Shown: positions 26,092-36,879, counted from the stretch's first letter. The stretch: DNA of 64,000 bases from Vreelandella alkaliphila (GCF_016107625.1 NZ_JABASV010000001.1:124001-188000); one strand, 5' to 3'. Translations and numbers: made by a program. The notes: generated by a model from the letters alone, not told the origin.

Positions 26092-27606
26092 ATGGCCAAT
26101 CAGATGCCCAATATGTTCGCCCCCTTACCTGCGGTCATTCGCATGAAATATCGGCTCGCCCCTAAGAAAAAAGACAAGGTGGCATATTTAGCGATAATGC
26201 TGCTAGTCCTGGGTCTATCTGGCTGTACCTCGCTGGCACCACCTCACTCGGTGCCAGAAGCAACATTACCCGATGTTTACCCAGATGAGGGCATGCCAAC
26301 AACGGCTGCTGATGCTGATATTGCTTGGCGCAGCTACTTTACCGACACCAAGCTACAAGCGCTGATAGAACAGGCACTCGCCACCAATTATGACTTGCGT
26401 GGTGCTTTATTGCGTGTTGAGCAGGCACGTGCTGCCTACGGCATTCAACGTGCTGAGTTGCTACCTACCCTTGGTGTGGAAGCCGCTGGTGAGCGTTCAC
26501 GCACCCCTTCTGACCTGAGCCCTAGCGGCCATACGCTGATTGGCAATCGGTTCCAGGCGGGTATTGGTTTTAGCACCTGGGAACTAGATTTCTGGGGGAG
26601 AGTACGCAGCCTTAATGAGGCTGCCCTCGAGCAGTATCTAGCCACCGACGAGGCGCGGCGTGCCACCGAAATCAGCCTAATCGCTCAGGTTGCCGATAGC
26701 TATTTCCGCCTTCAGGAGCTAGATGAACGCTTGGATCTAGCCCGCCGCACCATCGACAGTCGGCAGGAATCACTGCGGATATTTACCCGGCGCGTAGAAG
26801 TGGGCGCCACTTCACCACTGGAACTCACCCAGGTTGAAATGTTGCTGCAGCAGGCCAAGGCACTAGGCGCTCAGCTGGAACAAGCCCATGCTCAGCAGGC
26901 AAATGCCCTGGCACTACTGGTTGGCTCACCCATCGAAACAGTAACAAGTGATGAGCATAAAATAGCGGAGGATACTCTAGCCCCTCTCGCGCCGGGGCTG
27001 CCATCAGATTTACTGATCCGCCGACCTGATATTCGCGCAGCCGAGCACCTGCTGCGCTCTGCCAACGCCAATATTGGCGCAGCGCGGGCAGCTTTCTTCC
27101 CGCGTATCGCGCTGACCGGGAGCTTGGGCACGGCAAGTGCCGACTTGAACGGCCTGCTAGGAGCCGATAGCCAAGCATGGAATTTCTCGCCCACCCTGTC
27201 ACTGCCCATTTTTGATAGCGGTCGCCGACGGGCCAACCTGACTCTGACAGAGTTGCGCCGAGAACAAGCGGTAGTCGAATACGAACAAGCCATCCAGCAA
27301 GCTTTCCGTGATGTTGCTGACGCGCTGGCCGCAAACCGCTGGCTAGCTGAACAAGTGGAAACTGCCAATGACATGTTAGCAGTGCAGCGTGAACGCGCTC
27401 GCTTAGCCATGCTGCGCTATGAAAGCGGTGCGGTGCCCTACCTAGAAGTTTTGGATGCCCAGCGCGACCTGCTATCGGCGGAACAACAGCGGGTAGAGGT
27501 TCGCCGCCAACTGCTGTCAGCCAGAGTGGCTTTATATACCGCCCTGGGCGGCGGATCAGTTGCTGTGGTAAGCAACTCTGCCCTTATTCCACCTCATGCT
27601 GAATGA
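26092..27606 (+). CDS. TolC-like outer-membrane efflux lipoprotein (NodT family)
   Basis: A 504-residue outer-membrane factor. A signal sequence ends in a lipobox (LVLGLSGC, cysteine at residue 45 from this start). Two OEP repeats follow (WRSYFTDTKLQALIEQALATNYDLR; DLLIRRPDIRAAEHLL). The ATG at 26143 gives a more usual 28-residue lipoprotein signal and may be the true start. It is the first gene of a tetracistronic exporter operon and its last 4 bp (ATGA) overlap the next gene. Confidence 0.9.
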   Translation: MANQMPNMFAPLPAVIRMKYRLAPKKKDKVAYLAIMLLVLGLSGCTSLAPPHSVPEATLPDVYPDEGMPTTAADADIAWRSYFTDTKLQALIEQALATNYDLRGALLRVEQARAAYGIQRAELLPTLGVEAAGERSRTPSDLSPSGHTLIGNRFQAGIGFSTWELDFWGRVRSLNEAALEQYLATDEARRATEISLIAQVADSYFRLQELDERLDLARRTIDSRQESLRIFTRRVEVGATSPLELTQVEMLLQQAKALGAQLEQAHAQQANALALLVGSPIETVTSDEHKIAEDTLAPLAPGLPSDLLIRRPDIRAAEHLLRSANANIGAARAAFFPRIALTGSLGTASADLNGLLGADSQAWNFSPTLSLPIFDSGRRRANLTLTELRREQAVVEYEQAIQQAFRDVADALAANRWLAEQVETANDMLAVQRERARLAMLRYESGAVPYLEVLDAQRDLLSAEQQRVEVRRQLLSARVALYTALGGGSVAVVSNSALIPPHAE

Positions 27607-28694
27607 CACAGGGGCCTCGTAATATGCATTTTCCACTTAAGAAGCTGATCCTTGCCGCTGGGGTAGCCCTTATTGCTGCCGGAGGCTACTACTATTGGAC
27701 TGAGTTACGCGACGAAGGCCTAGGGGAAGACTTCGCTAGCGGCAATGGGCGTATCGAGGCCACTGAAATAGATATCGCCACCAAGCTTCCTGGACGTGTT
27801 GACGCAGTACTGGTCGATGAAGGCGAGTTTGTCACCGTTGGCCAACCCCTGGCGCGCATGCAGATCCAGGTACTGGAAGCTCAGCGCGACGAGGCAATAG
27901 CTCAGCATCAACAGGCACTCAATGCTGTACTCAGCGCAGAAGCGCAAGTTGCTCTGCGCCAAAGCGACCATCTCGCCGCCCAGGCCGTAGTGACTCAGCG
28001 TGAAAGTGAACTTGATGCGGCCCAGCGCCGCTTGGCTCGCTCAGAAACCTTATCGCGGGAAGGAGCCGCTTCAGCACAAGAACTCGATGATGATCGCGCT
28101 CGGGTCAATAGTGCACGAGCAGCTGTTGCCGCCGCTAACGCCCAGGTTGATGCCGCACAGTCAGCCATCACGGCGGCTCGCGCCCAGGTGACAGGAGCCC
28201 GCTCTGCAGTCACTGCCGCCGAAGCCACTATCACGCGTATCGACGCAGATATCACCGATAGTCAATTGGTTGCGCCTCGTGCAGGGCGTGTGCAATTTCG
28301 CATTGCCCAACCCGGCGAGGTGCTTCCAAGCGGGGGGCGAGTGCTGAACCTAGTCGATCTTAGCGACGTACACATGACGTTTTTCCTTCCTGCCGAGCAA
28401 GCAGGTCGTGTGGCCCTGGGCAGCGAGGCACGTATTATTCTAGATGCGGCACCTGAGCTAGTCATACCGGCACGTATCTCGTTTGTTGCCAGCACTGCAC
28501 AATTTACGCCTAAGACGGTAGAGACAGCTTCGGAACGACAAAAATTGATGTTCCGAGTGAAAGCACAGATTGATCGAGACCTTCTACAACGTCATCTTGA
28601 GCAAGTTAAGACCGGTGTCCCTGGAGAAACCTGGGTCAAGCTCGACCCCGACGCAGAGTGGCCTGCTGAGCTGGCTATTCGGGTACCGCAATGA
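27603..28694 (+). CDS. HlyD-family periplasmic adaptor (YhiI-like)
   Basis: A 363-residue membrane-fusion protein. It has one N-terminal helix (about residues 12-30), a biotinyl-lipoyl-like half ([19 protein letters not shown]), a long alanine-rich coiled-coil hairpin (about residues 85-215) and the second half ([21 protein letters not shown]). It should bridge the ABC inner-membrane unit and the TolC-like protein. Start overlaps the previous stop; the ATG at 27624 is an alternative. Confidence 0.92.
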   Translation: MTQGPRNMHFPLKKLILAAGVALIAAGGYYYWTELRDEGLGEDFASGNGRIEATEIDIATKLPGRVDAVLVDEGEFVTVGQPLARMQIQVLEAQRDEAIAQHQQALNAVLSAEAQVALRQSDHLAAQAVVTQRESELDAAQRRLARSETLSREGAASAQELDDDRARVNSARAAVAAANAQVDAAQSAITAARAQVTGARSAVTAAEATITRIDADITDSQLVAPRAGRVQFRIAQPGEVLPSGGRVLNLVDLSDVHMTFFLPAEQAGRVALGSEARIILDAAPELVIPARISFVASTAQFTPKTVETASERQKLMFRVKAQIDRDLLQRHLEQVKTGVPGETWVKLDPDAEWPAELAIRVPQ

Positions 28695-31450
28695 TAGTGA
28701 CACCGCCCTCATCGCCAGCGGTAGTAACACTAGCTGGCATTCAACTGCGCTACGGTAAGCAGGTTGCCCTGGCGGGCATTGACCTGGAAATTCCTGCGGG
28801 CAGTATGATTGGGCTGATAGGGCCTGATGGCGTTGGAAAATCTAGCCTGTTAGCGCTTATTGCTGGAGCGCGCGCTGTCCAAGAAGGGCAAGTTGAAGTG
28901 CTCGGTGGCGATATGTCCAGTAAGCGTCATCGCGATAGCATTTGCCCACGCATTGCCTATATGCCCCAGGGATTAGGCAAGAACCTCTACCCAACTCTTT
29001 CAGTAGAAGAAAACCTGCAGTTCTTCGCTCGCCTTTTTGGCCATGGGAATATCGAACGACGTCGCCGAATCGACGACTTGACCCGTAGTACAGGGCTGTA
29101 CGGATTCCTAAACCGTCCAGCAGGCAAACTTTCCGGCGGTATGAAACAGAAGCTGGGGCTGTGCTGTGCGCTGATACATGACCCCGACTTATTGATCCTC
29201 GACGAACCAACCACTGGCGTCGATCCACTGGCCCGCGCCCAGTTTTGGGAATTGATCGCGCGTATTCGTCGCCAACGACCACAGATGAGTGTAGTGGTAG
29301 CAACCGCTTACATGGATGAAGCCCAGCGCTTCGACTGGCTAGTGGCCATGGATGACGGCAAAATTCTTGCTACCGGAACGCCGGCGGCGTTGCTAGAGCG
29401 AACTGACAGCAGTTCCCTGGAAGCTGCCTTTATCGCCTTGCTACCGGAAGAGAAAAAACGCGACTATGCACCAGTGCATATTCCGCCGTTGGCGCAAGAT
29501 GACGATGAAATCGCCATCGAGGCTAAGGACCTCACCATGCGCTTTGGCGATTTTGTCGCCGTCGACCACGTCAGCTTTCGGATCCGGCGTGGCGAGATTT
29601 TCGGCTTTCTTGGCTCCAATGGTTGTGGCAAATCAACCACCATGAAGATGCTTACTGGTTTGTTGCCGGCCAGTGAAGGCCAGGCGTGGCTGTTCGGCAA
29701 ACAGGTGGATACCCGCGATATCGACACCCGCCGCCGCGTGGGCTACATGTCCCAGGCGTTCTCACTGTATGGCGAACTAACCGTTGAGCAGAACCTAATC
29801 TTGCACGCCCGCCTTTTCCAGGTCCCTGAAGCGGAGATAGCCACCTGCGTGGATGAGATGGTGAAACGCTTCGGCCTACAAGAGGTACGCGGCAGCCTGC
29901 CGGAAAGTTTGCCACTAGGCATCCGTCAGCGTCTGTCCCTGGCGGTGGCAATGGTCCACAAGCCCGAGCTACTCATCCTGGATGAACCGACCTCCGGGGT
30001 TGATCCCATTGCCCGCGACAACTTCTGGCGACTCATGATTGAGCTAGCTCGCCGTGACCGGGTGACCATTTTCATTTCTACCCACTTCATGAATGAAGCC
30101 GAGCGCTGTGATCGCATGTCGATGATGCACGCCGGTCAAGTACTCGATAGCGACACGCCAGCAGCACTGGTGGAAAAACGTGGGGCAGCGACTCTGGAAG
30201 AGGCGTTCATCGGCTACTTGACCGAAGCTGGCGCCGGCGAGCAGGACCAAGCCCCCCCCGAGACAACGTCCACTCCAGAGGCCGCATTACCGCCCTCCAT
30301 GCCTCATAACGCGGTAAAACACAGCGCTTTTAGTCTCCAGCGTCTACTTAGCTACACTTGGCGAGAATCGTTGGAGCTTCGCCGCGACCCGGTCCGCGGC
30401 ACCCTCGCCCTGCTTGGCTCGCTAATTCTGATGTTGGTCATTGGCTATGGCATCAGCCTGGACGTGGAGGATCTCAGCTATGCCATCCTCGACCGCGACC
30501 AGACGACCTTGAGCAATAGCTATGCTCTGAATCTATCCGGCTCCCGCTACTTTATCGAACAGCCGCCATTGATTGATTACGCAGATATGGACAAGCGCAT
30601 GCGCAGTGGCAAACTCACCCTAGCCATTGAAATCCCTCCCGGCTTTGGCCGTGATGTGAAGCGAGGAAGCCAGGTTGAAATCGGCGCCTGGATTGACGGT
30701 GCGATGCCCCAGCGTGCTGAAACCGCACGCGGCTACGTGCAGGGTATCCATCGACAGTGGCTACTCGAGCAAGCAGGGCAAGCCGCGACTAATTTCAGTG
30801 CCCCCGCTGCTAATGTCGAAACCCGTTTTCGCTACAACCCTGATGTTCAAAGCCTGCCAGCCATGGTGCCAGCAGTCATCCCACTACTGTTAATGATGCT
30901 ACCGGCGATGCTGACCGCTCTGGCCGTCGTGCGGGAAAAAGAGCTGGGATCGATCATCAACCTCTATGTCACACCCGTCACCCGTAGCGAATTTCTAGTC
31001 GGCAAGCAGTTGCCTTATATCGCTCTCGCTATCATCAATTTTCTACTGATGGCATTACTCGCGGTCACGCTATTTGGTGTGCCCATCAAAGGCAGCTTCC
31101 TGACGCTGCTGCTAGCAGTAGTGATCTACAGCATTATCGCTACGGGTATGGGGCTGCTCGCCTCGACCTTAACGCGCAGCCAGATCGCAGCGATGTTCTT
31201 CGCCATCATCGGGACGTTGATTCCCGCCGTGCAGTTCTCAGGGATGATCGACCCGGTCAGTTCACTAGAAGGCGTGGGGCGTTTCATTGGCACCATCTAC
31301 CCCACCTCCTACATGTTAACCATCACTCGCGGTGTATTTAGCAAAGCGCTGGGGCTTAGTGACCTCTATACCCTGTTTGTACCACTGTTGATCGCAGTTC
31401 CAACAATCATGGGGCTTTCTATTTTCCTGTTAAAAAACCAGGAGCGCTGA
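28691..31450 (+). CDS. rbbA: RbbA-type ABC transporter: two ATPase domains fused to an ABC-2 permease
   Basis: A 919-residue protein. The first nucleotide-binding domain (about residues 8-240) has Walker [10 protein letters not shown] and signature [10 protein letters not shown]. The second (about 268-490) has GSNGCGKST and a degenerate signature [10 protein letters not shown]. An ABC-2 permease domain with about six helices follows (about 560-919). The order matches E. coli YhiH/RbbA, and the flanking YhiI-like and YhhJ-like genes confirm the system. RbbA has been described as ribosome-associated, but the domains indicate an exporter. Confidence 0.92.
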   Translation: MIVTPPSSPAVVTLAGIQLRYGKQVALAGIDLEIPAGSMIGLIGPDGVGKSSLLALIAGARAVQEGQVEVLGGDMSSKRHRDSICPRIAYMPQGLGKNLYPTLSVEENLQFFARLFGHGNIERRRRIDDLTRSTGLYGFLNRPAGKLSGGMKQKLGLCCALIHDPDLLILDEPTTGVDPLARAQFWELIARIRRQRPQMSVVVATAYMDEAQRFDWLVAMDDGKILATGTPAALLERTDSSSLEAAFIALLPEEKKRDYAPVHIPPLAQDDDEIAIEAKDLTMRFGDFVAVDHVSFRIRRGEIFGFLGSNGCGKSTTMKMLTGLLPASEGQAWLFGKQVDTRDIDTRRRVGYMSQAFSLYGELTVEQNLILHARLFQVPEAEIATCVDEMVKRFGLQEVRGSLPESLPLGIRQRLSLAVAMVHKPELLILDEPTSGVDPIARDNFWRLMIELARRDRVTIFISTHFMNEAERCDRMSMMHAGQVLDSDTPAALVEKRGAATLEEAFIGYLTEAGAGEQDQAPPETTSTPEAALPPSMPHNAVKHSAFSLQRLLSYTWRESLELRRDPVRGTLALLGSLILMLVIGYGISLDVEDLSYAILDRDQTTLSNSYALNLSGSRYFIEQPPLIDYADMDKRMRSGKLTLAIEIPPGFGRDVKRGSQVEIGAWIDGAMPQRAETARGYVQGIHRQWLLEQAGQAATNFSAPAANVETRFRYNPDVQSLPAMVPAVIPLLLMMLPAMLTALAVVREKELGSIINLYVTPVTRSEFLVGKQLPYIALAIINFLLMALLAVTLFGVPIKGSFLTLLLAVVIYSIIATGMGLLASTLTRSQIAAMFFAIIGTLIPAVQFSGMIDPVSSLEGVGRFIGTIYPTSYMLTITRGVFSKALGLSDLYTLFVPLLIAVPTIMGLSIFLLKNQER

Positions 31451-31451
31451 G

Positions 31452-32576
31452 ATGCATAGTGTCTTGACTATCTACCGGCTGGGCGTCAAGGAACTATGGA
31501 GCCTTATCCGCGACCCGATTATGCTAATACTGATCGCCTACGTGTGCAGCATCTCGGTCTACACCAAAGCGACCGCCTTGCCCGAAAGTCTGCACATGGC
31601 TCCCATCGCTATCGTCGATGAAGATAACTCGCCGCTGTCATCTCGTATTGTCACGGCGTTCTATCCCCCCCAATTCGCCACCCCAGACAAGATATCACTT
31701 CATGAGGTTGACCCTGGACTCGATGCAGGCCACTACACTTTCGTCCTCAATATACCTCCCGATTTTCAGCGCAACGTGCTGGCTGGCCACGCTCCTCAGA
31801 TTCAACTCAATATTGATGCCACACGCATGAGCCAAGCCTTTACTGGCAATGGCTATATACAGCAAATCGTCATGGACGAGATCAACGAGTTTACTCAACG
31901 TTACCGCAATCATAGTGCCCCACCCGTCGACCTAGTACTGCGAGCGCGCTTTAATCCAGGGCTCGAAAAAGCTTGGTTCGGGTCGCTGATGTCAATCATT
32001 GATAACATTACCATGCTCTCTATCATTCTCACGGGCGCAGCGTTGATACGCGAACGCGAGCACGGCACCATTGAGCATCTATTAGCAATGCCAGTCACCC
32101 CGACAGAAATTATGCTGGCCAAGGTCTGGTCAATGGGTCTAGTGGTTCTAATCTCTGCGCTGCTTTCGCTCTATTTAGTCGTTAGTTGGGCCTTACAGGT
32201 ACCGATAGCAGGCTCGGTGGCACTGTTCACCGTGGGGGCAGCACTTCACCTCTTCGCTACCACGTCTATGGGTATCTTTCTCGCCACCCTAGCACGCAAC
32301 ATGCCACAGTTTGGCATGTTGATGGTACTGGTACTGTTACCGCTGCAGCTGCTATCCGGGGGTACGACACCACGCGAAAGCATGCCGGAAATTGTCCAGC
32401 ACATCATGCTGCTCGCCCCAACCACTCACTTCGTCGAACTGGGTCAGGCAATCCTCTATCGCGGTGCGGGAATAAACGTAGTGTGGCCGCAGTTTCTGCT
32501 TCTACTGTTGATCGGTAGCGCTCTATTCGCTTTTTCTTTGTCTCGTTTTCGCAAGGCCATCGGCCAGATGGCATAA
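31452..32576 (+). CDS. yhhJ: ABC-2 permease (YhhJ-like)
   Basis: A 374-residue ABC-2 type permease. It has an N-terminal helix, a periplasmic domain (about residues 45-165) and a block of five or six helices containing the family motif REREHGTIEHLLAMPVTPTEIMLAK. It starts 1 bp after the RbbA stop and presumably pairs with the RbbA permease domain to form the channel. Cargo unknown. Confidence 0.92.
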   Translation: MHSVLTIYRLGVKELWSLIRDPIMLILIAYVCSISVYTKATALPESLHMAPIAIVDEDNSPLSSRIVTAFYPPQFATPDKISLHEVDPGLDAGHYTFVLNIPPDFQRNVLAGHAPQIQLNIDATRMSQAFTGNGYIQQIVMDEINEFTQRYRNHSAPPVDLVLRARFNPGLEKAWFGSLMSIIDNITMLSIILTGAALIREREHGTIEHLLAMPVTPTEIMLAKVWSMGLVVLISALLSLYLVVSWALQVPIAGSVALFTVGAALHLFATTSMGIFLATLARNMPQFGMLMVLVLLPLQLLSGGTTPRESMPEIVQHIMLLAPTTHFVELGQAILYRGAGINVVWPQFLLLLLIGSALFAFSLSRFRKAIGQMA

Positions 32577-32612
32577 GTGATGTGTTATGGCACCTGGTCA
32601 TCAAGATAATGG

Positions 32613-33248
32613 TCAGCGGCGAAGCAACACCACATCCGCCGCTGGAAACTCCACCGCCATATCCCAACGTTCGGCTATCCAACAAAACGTCGCTTCGCTG
32701 AAAAAGCACACATGCGTCGGGTCGTTTATATAGTGCCAGCGGGCAAATGCCTCTGGAGTACTGACACGCTTTGTCATTACCCCAAGATAGCCCCCAGGGA
32801 CTAATTTCTCGACCAATTGACTAAGCTCTTCGCCTGGCCTTGCAAGATGCTCTAACACCTCGGTGGCAGTAATAAAGTCATACTGGCGGTTGAGTACTTC
32901 AACGTCAGGGGCGTAAAAAATATCGTAAACCGCCATCGCGAACCCCGCCTCCTCAAACATCACCGACAGCGTAGGCCCTGGGCCGCAGCCAAAGTCCAGC
33001 CCATGGGAATCTTGTGGCAGCTTAGCCACTAGCGGGGCAAATAAACGCCCCAAAAAACGCCGATATCCCGTATCATGCGGCGAATTCTGGTGCTGGTCGT
33101 ACTCTGCTTTTTCTTGACGTGCATCTAAGTGCTGTTCGGCAGGCACAAACACCAAGGCGCACGTGGCACACTGGTAGTAATCGCGGCGACGGTCTTGGTG
33201 ATAAAGGGCCGGTTTAGGCGTATTGCATAGCGGACAGCGTCGCATCAT
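32613..33248 (-). CDS. Class I SAM-dependent methyltransferase with N-terminal zinc ribbon
   Basis: A 211-residue protein. Two CxxC pairs at the N-terminus (CPLCN; CATCA) form a probable zinc ribbon. The SAM-binding motif is HGLDFGCGPGPTLSVMFEEAG, followed by a TATEVLEHLARPGEEL post-motif. The substrate is unknown; similar fused proteins are common in gammaproteobacteria. Divergent from the VOC gene with a 39-bp gap. Confidence 0.85.
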   Translation of the reverse strand: MMRRCPLCNTPKPALYHQDRRRDYYQCATCALVFVPAEQHLDARQEKAEYDQHQNSPHDTGYRRFLGRLFAPLVAKLPQDSHGLDFGCGPGPTLSVMFEEAGFAMAVYDIFYAPDVEVLNRQYDFITATEVLEHLARPGEELSQLVEKLVPGGYLGVMTKRVSTPEAFARWHYINDPTHVCFFSEATFCWIAERWDMAVEFPAADVVLLRR

Positions 33249-33287
33249 CGTATTCTCATGTTTTACGTTTGTTTTAAGGAAAGTGGC

Positions 33288-33671
33288 ATGCTCTCAGGTT
33301 TTGACCATCTTGTTGTTACGGTGACTGATATGGGTCGCGCCGTGGATTTTTATTCCCGTGTGCTGGGGTTAGACGTGCGCTACCGAGACGCGCAGCGGGT
33401 GGATCTTATGCTAGGCGACACGGCACTACGCCTGCATCAAACCGACACTGATATTGCGCCTGTTTCTGCCACCCCTACCCCAGGCAGCCTGGATTTATGC
33501 CTGCGCTGCCAATTGCCACTGGATGAGTTCAAACAGCACTTGGATGCACTTGCTATTGACGTAGAACTTGGCCCGGTTGCTCGCCAAGGCGCTAATGGTC
33601 CAATTGAGTCGATTTACTTACGCGACCCAGACGGTAATTTGCTGGAAATCTGCCGACCTGCTACCCGCTAA
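33288..33671 (+). CDS. VOC/glyoxalase-fold family protein
   Basis: A 127-residue protein of one vicinal-oxygen-chelate domain: FDHLVVTVTDMGRAVDFYSRVLGL at the start and IYLRDPDGNLLEICRP at the end, with metal-ligand H/E positions present. This resembles a glyoxalase-like or virulence-associated subtype. I start at the ATG at 33288 (AAGGAAA upstream). Confidence 0.88.
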   Translation: MLSGFDHLVVTVTDMGRAVDFYSRVLGLDVRYRDAQRVDLMLGDTALRLHQTDTDIAPVSATPTPGSLDLCLRCQLPLDEFKQHLDALAIDVELGPVARQGANGPIESIYLRDPDGNLLEICRPATR

Positions 33672-33758
33672 TGATAAGCCGCGCCAGCCGCGCTATCATA
33701 GTGAGCTTTAACGGCGTCCTCGGGGACGCCTCATAGCGAATAGCAAAAAGGATCGGTT

Positions 33759-34151
33759 ATGCACGACGATGCCAACAAAGCACCTTTAGAAGGTGAAGTA
33801 ATTAACGAAAGTACGTCTTCAGAACAGCCGGATACCACCATGGCGATGGTGATTTACGCGCTTTATTTGGCAAGCTTCTTGGTAGGGTTCACCTCGTTGG
33901 TCGGCATCGTTATCGCCTATGTCTATCGTGGTAAAGGCCCTGAATGGCTAGATGAGCACTACCGTTACCAGATCCGTACGTTTTGGATTGGGCTGCTCTA
34001 CGGCAGCATCGCCACGTTGCTAACGTTTATTCTGATTGGCATCCCCATGCTATTGGCGTTGGCAGTATGGTTTATCGTTCGCTGTGTGAAAGGCTTTAAG
34101 GGGCTGCAGGAGAAGCGTGCGCCAACCAACGTTGATAGCTGGTTCCTGTAA
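33759..34151 (+). CDS. DUF4870-like small membrane protein (paralogue 1)
   Basis: A 130-residue protein with a polar N-terminus (about 28 residues) and three membrane helices in the pattern IYALYLASFLVGFTSLVGIV, HYRYQIRTFWIGLLYG and a final GIPMLLALAVWFIVRCVKG. The sequence is clearly paralogous to the protein at 35106. AAGGATCGG precedes the ATG. It starts the run protein-lpxL-protein and ends 3 bp before the acyltransferase gene. Confidence 0.8.
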   Translation: MHDDANKAPLEGEVINESTSSEQPDTTMAMVIYALYLASFLVGFTSLVGIVIAYVYRGKGPEWLDEHYRYQIRTFWIGLLYGSIATLLTFILIGIPMLLALAVWFIVRCVKGFKGLQEKRAPTNVDSWFL

Positions 34152-34154
34152 CTT

Positions 34155-35087
34155 ATGACAGAGCAGTCACCTTCTAAAAAATCACGTTTCCAAGCACGTG
34201 CCATCACATCAATTTGGAAACTACTGGCGCGCTGGCCGCTTGGCGCGCTTTGGCGTATCGCCGTGCTTTTGGGTCCGCTGGTCTATCGCTTTAGCAAACG
34301 AGAGCGCCAGGTGACGGAAATCAATTTGGAAGTGGTCAACCCAGAAGCCACTGCCAGTCAGCGCAAAGCCCTTGCCATACAAAGCCTGCGCCACTCGGCA
34401 GCGACTATGCTGGAACTTGGCCATGCCTGGATGGCTGCGCCCGAAAAAGTAGAGGCCAGCATTTTATCGGTTCATGGCCGAGATAAACTAGACAGCGCCC
34501 GCGCCGATGGCCGCGGCGTCATTGTGCTTGCTCCGCACTTTGGTAACTGGGAGGTGCTTAATTTTTGGCTCTCCAGCCACTTCCCTTTTACCGCCATGTA
34601 CGAACCACCCAAAATTGTCGACCTTGAGCCTATTATTCGCCATGGCCGCGAGCGCATGGGAGCCAGCTTGGTACCCACCAACGCCAGAGGCGTCGCTGCC
34701 CTTCTCAAAGCACTTAAGCGCAGCGAAGCTATTGGCATCTTACCGGATCAAGAACCGAACTGGGGCAGCGGTGTATTTGCCCCTTTTTATGGGCGCGATG
34801 CCTACACGGCAACGCTGCTACCGAAACTGGTCGCCCGCACTCAGGCAAGAGTAGTCACTGGCGTTGCCTTACGAGTGCCTGGAAAGGGATTTGAAATTCA
34901 TTTCCTTGACGCCGATGAGCAGGTTTACAGCGCCGATGATGTGGTTTCAGCCACCGGTGTTAATGCCAGCGTCGAAGCGTCAATTGCGCTTGATCCAACG
35001 CAGTATCAGTGGGAGTACAAGCGCTATCGCAAAGTCATAGAGCAACAGCAAGGGCTGGCAAACGCCAAAGAATTTCGGATTTACTAA
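34155..35087 (+). CDS. LpxL/HtrB-family lipid A acyltransferase
   Basis: A 310-residue protein with one N-terminal helix and the acyltransferase motif APHFGNWEVL (HX4E). Family landmarks also include GILPDQEPNWGSGVFAPFYGRDAYTATLLPKLV. It should transfer a secondary acyl chain from acyl-ACP to lipid A or a related glycolipid at the inner membrane. Start is 3 bp after the preceding stop, so translation is likely coupled. Confidence 0.9.
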   Translation: MTEQSPSKKSRFQARAITSIWKLLARWPLGALWRIAVLLGPLVYRFSKRERQVTEINLEVVNPEATASQRKALAIQSLRHSAATMLELGHAWMAAPEKVEASILSVHGRDKLDSARADGRGVIVLAPHFGNWEVLNFWLSSHFPFTAMYEPPKIVDLEPIIRHGRERMGASLVPTNARGVAALLKALKRSEAIGILPDQEPNWGSGVFAPFYGRDAYTATLLPKLVARTQARVVTGVALRVPGKGFEIHFLDADEQVYSADDVVSATGVNASVEASIALDPTQYQWEYKRYRKVIEQQQGLANAKEFRIY

Positions 35088-35105
35088 CGGGTAACGAGGT
35101 AATTT

Positions 35106-35456
35106 ATGACCCAGCGTTATAGTCCCACTGAGGAAACGCGCCCACCCCAGATCATTTACGCGCTCTACTTAGCGGGTCTAGTAACAGCCAATATTACACT
35201 GTTGATTGGCGTTATAGTCGCTTACGTGTATCGCAAAGAGGCAGCGCCGTGGTTGCAAGCGCACTACCGCTATTTGATCCGGACTTTTTGGATAGGCTGC
35301 CTCTACTTTATCGCCACCTTTACCCTTAGCTTAATGTTAGTAGGCACGCTGCTATGGCCACTATTAGCCGTGTGGCTTGGTGTCCGCTGTATTATTGGCT
35401 GGATCGCAGTGCGCAAGGGAGAGCCACCGGCTCGTCCTGGCAGTTGGCTCTGGTAA
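35106..35456 (+). CDS. DUF4870-like small membrane protein (paralogue 2)
   Basis: A 116-residue protein with the same three-helix layout as the protein at 33759 (IYALYLAGLVTANITLLIGVIVAYVYR; HYRYLIRTFWIG; CIIGWIAV). It lacks the longer acidic N-terminus of its paralogue. GAGG precedes the ATG. Third gene of the lpxL group. Confidence 0.8.
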   Translation: MTQRYSPTEETRPPQIIYALYLAGLVTANITLLIGVIVAYVYRKEAAPWLQAHYRYLIRTFWIGCLYFIATFTLSLMLVGTLLWPLLAVWLGVRCIIGWIAVRKGEPPARPGSWLW

Positions 35457-35469
35457 CAACTAAGCTCCC

Positions 35470-36879
35470 CTACTCATCAATGTGTCGAGCGTATACATCA
35501 TCTAATCGCTCGATATCATCTTCTCCTAAATAGCTGCCCGACTGGACTTCGATCAACTCCAAAGGGATTTTTCCAGGGTTCTCCAGCCGGTGTAGTGCGC
35601 CAATTGGGATATAGGTGGACTGGTTCTCACTGACAAGATAGGTCCGCTCGTCGACAGTGACTTGGGCGGTGCCACTCACGACGACCCAGTGTTCAGCACG
35701 GTGGTGATGACGCTGCAGCGAAAGCCGCCCTCCAGGTTTCACCGTGATGTGCTTCACTTGATAGCGCTCGCCACTATCCATAGCCTGAAAGCTTCCCCAA
35801 GGGCGATGAACTAACGGCGCAGCGTGGGGTTCACGTCGCCCCGCTTGAGTGAGTGATGCCACCAGTTGTTTAACCTGCTGAGCCTGATCGCGGTGGGCAA
35901 CCAGCACGCTATCTGATGTTTCCACCACGATCAGATCTTCAACACCGAGCGTTGCCACCAGGCGGTGCTTAGCAATAACAAGCGAGCGTTGTGTATTGGT
36001 CAGGATCCCGTCACCGTTAACCACATTGCCTGCTTTGTCGGGCGTTTGCGCTGCCCATAATGCATCAAAGCTACCAATATCGCTCCATTGGGCATCCAAC
36101 GGGACGACTGCCGCTCGGTCGCAGTGCTCCATGACAGCGTACTCGATCGACTCCGCCGGAGATGAGCAAAATGCATTTTCACCCAAGCGTAAAAAATCCA
36201 AGTCACGCTGAGCGTCGTTAACAGCTTGTTGGCAGGCAGCCAGCATGGCTGGCTGCAGCCGTTCAAGTTGAGACAGGTAAGTGGAGGCTTGCAGTAAAAA
36301 CATACCGCTATTCCACAGGGTATTGCCTGCCTCTAACAGATGCTGGGCACGCTCTGCGCTAGGTTTCTCGATAAATGATGAGATCTGGTGGCCATCGCCC
36401 AAAGGGCGGCCACAAGCAATGTAGCCATAGCCTGTTTCTGGATAGGTAGGCACTACGCCAAACGTAACGAGATACCCTTGGGCAGCAAGCGGTTCCGCGC
36501 AAGCGACGCTGTGAGTAAACGCTGCTAAATTGCCAATAACGTGATCTGCTGGAAGCACCAGCAGCAGTGGATCGTCACCCGCTTGGCGGGCTAGTAGCGC
36601 AGCGCAGGCAATTGCCGGTGCCGTGTTACGCCCTTCTGGCTCTAACACCAACGTTCCCGGTAGACCGCTCTCCCGTAACTGCTCCGCCATTAAGAACCGA
36701 TGAGCATGGTGCCCGATCAATATAGGCGGCTGAGCATCTAACCCTGCCAAACGCGCAAGCGTTTGCTGCAGCAGGCTTTGGGAAGACGTTAACTTCAAGA
36801 ACTGCTTTGGCATCTGCTCTCGTGAAAGTGGCCAAAGCCGCGTACCACTACCACCGCTAAGGATGACGGGCTGGATCAT
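35470..36879 (-). CDS. manC: Mannose-1-phosphate guanylyltransferase/mannose-6-phosphate isomerase
   Basis: A 469-residue bifunctional ManC/AlgA-type protein. The N-terminal nucleotidyltransferase has VILSGGSGTRLWPLSRE and the FIEKPSAERA loop. The C-terminal cupin isomerase domain has LQRHHHRAEHWVVVSG. It makes GDP-mannose for exopolysaccharide or LPS. I start at the ATG at 36879, which overlaps the sulfatase stop (ATGA); the frame can be read upstream to 36945. Confidence 0.93.
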   Translation of the reverse strand: MIQPVILSGGSGTRLWPLSREQMPKQFLKLTSSQSLLQQTLARLAGLDAQPPILIGHHAHRFLMAEQLRESGLPGTLVLEPEGRNTAPAIACAALLARQAGDDPLLLVLPADHVIGNLAAFTHSVACAEPLAAQGYLVTFGVVPTYPETGYGYIACGRPLGDGHQISSFIEKPSAERAQHLLEAGNTLWNSGMFLLQASTYLSQLERLQPAMLAACQQAVNDAQRDLDFLRLGENAFCSSPAESIEYAVMEHCDRAAVVPLDAQWSDIGSFDALWAAQTPDKAGNVVNGDGILTNTQRSLVIAKHRLVATLGVEDLIVVETSDSVLVAHRDQAQQVKQLVASLTQAGRREPHAAPLVHRPWGSFQAMDSGERYQVKHITVKPGGRLSLQRHHHRAEHWVVVSGTAQVTVDERTYLVSENQSTYIPIGALHRLENPGKIPLELIEVQSGSYLGEDDIERLDDVYARHIDE

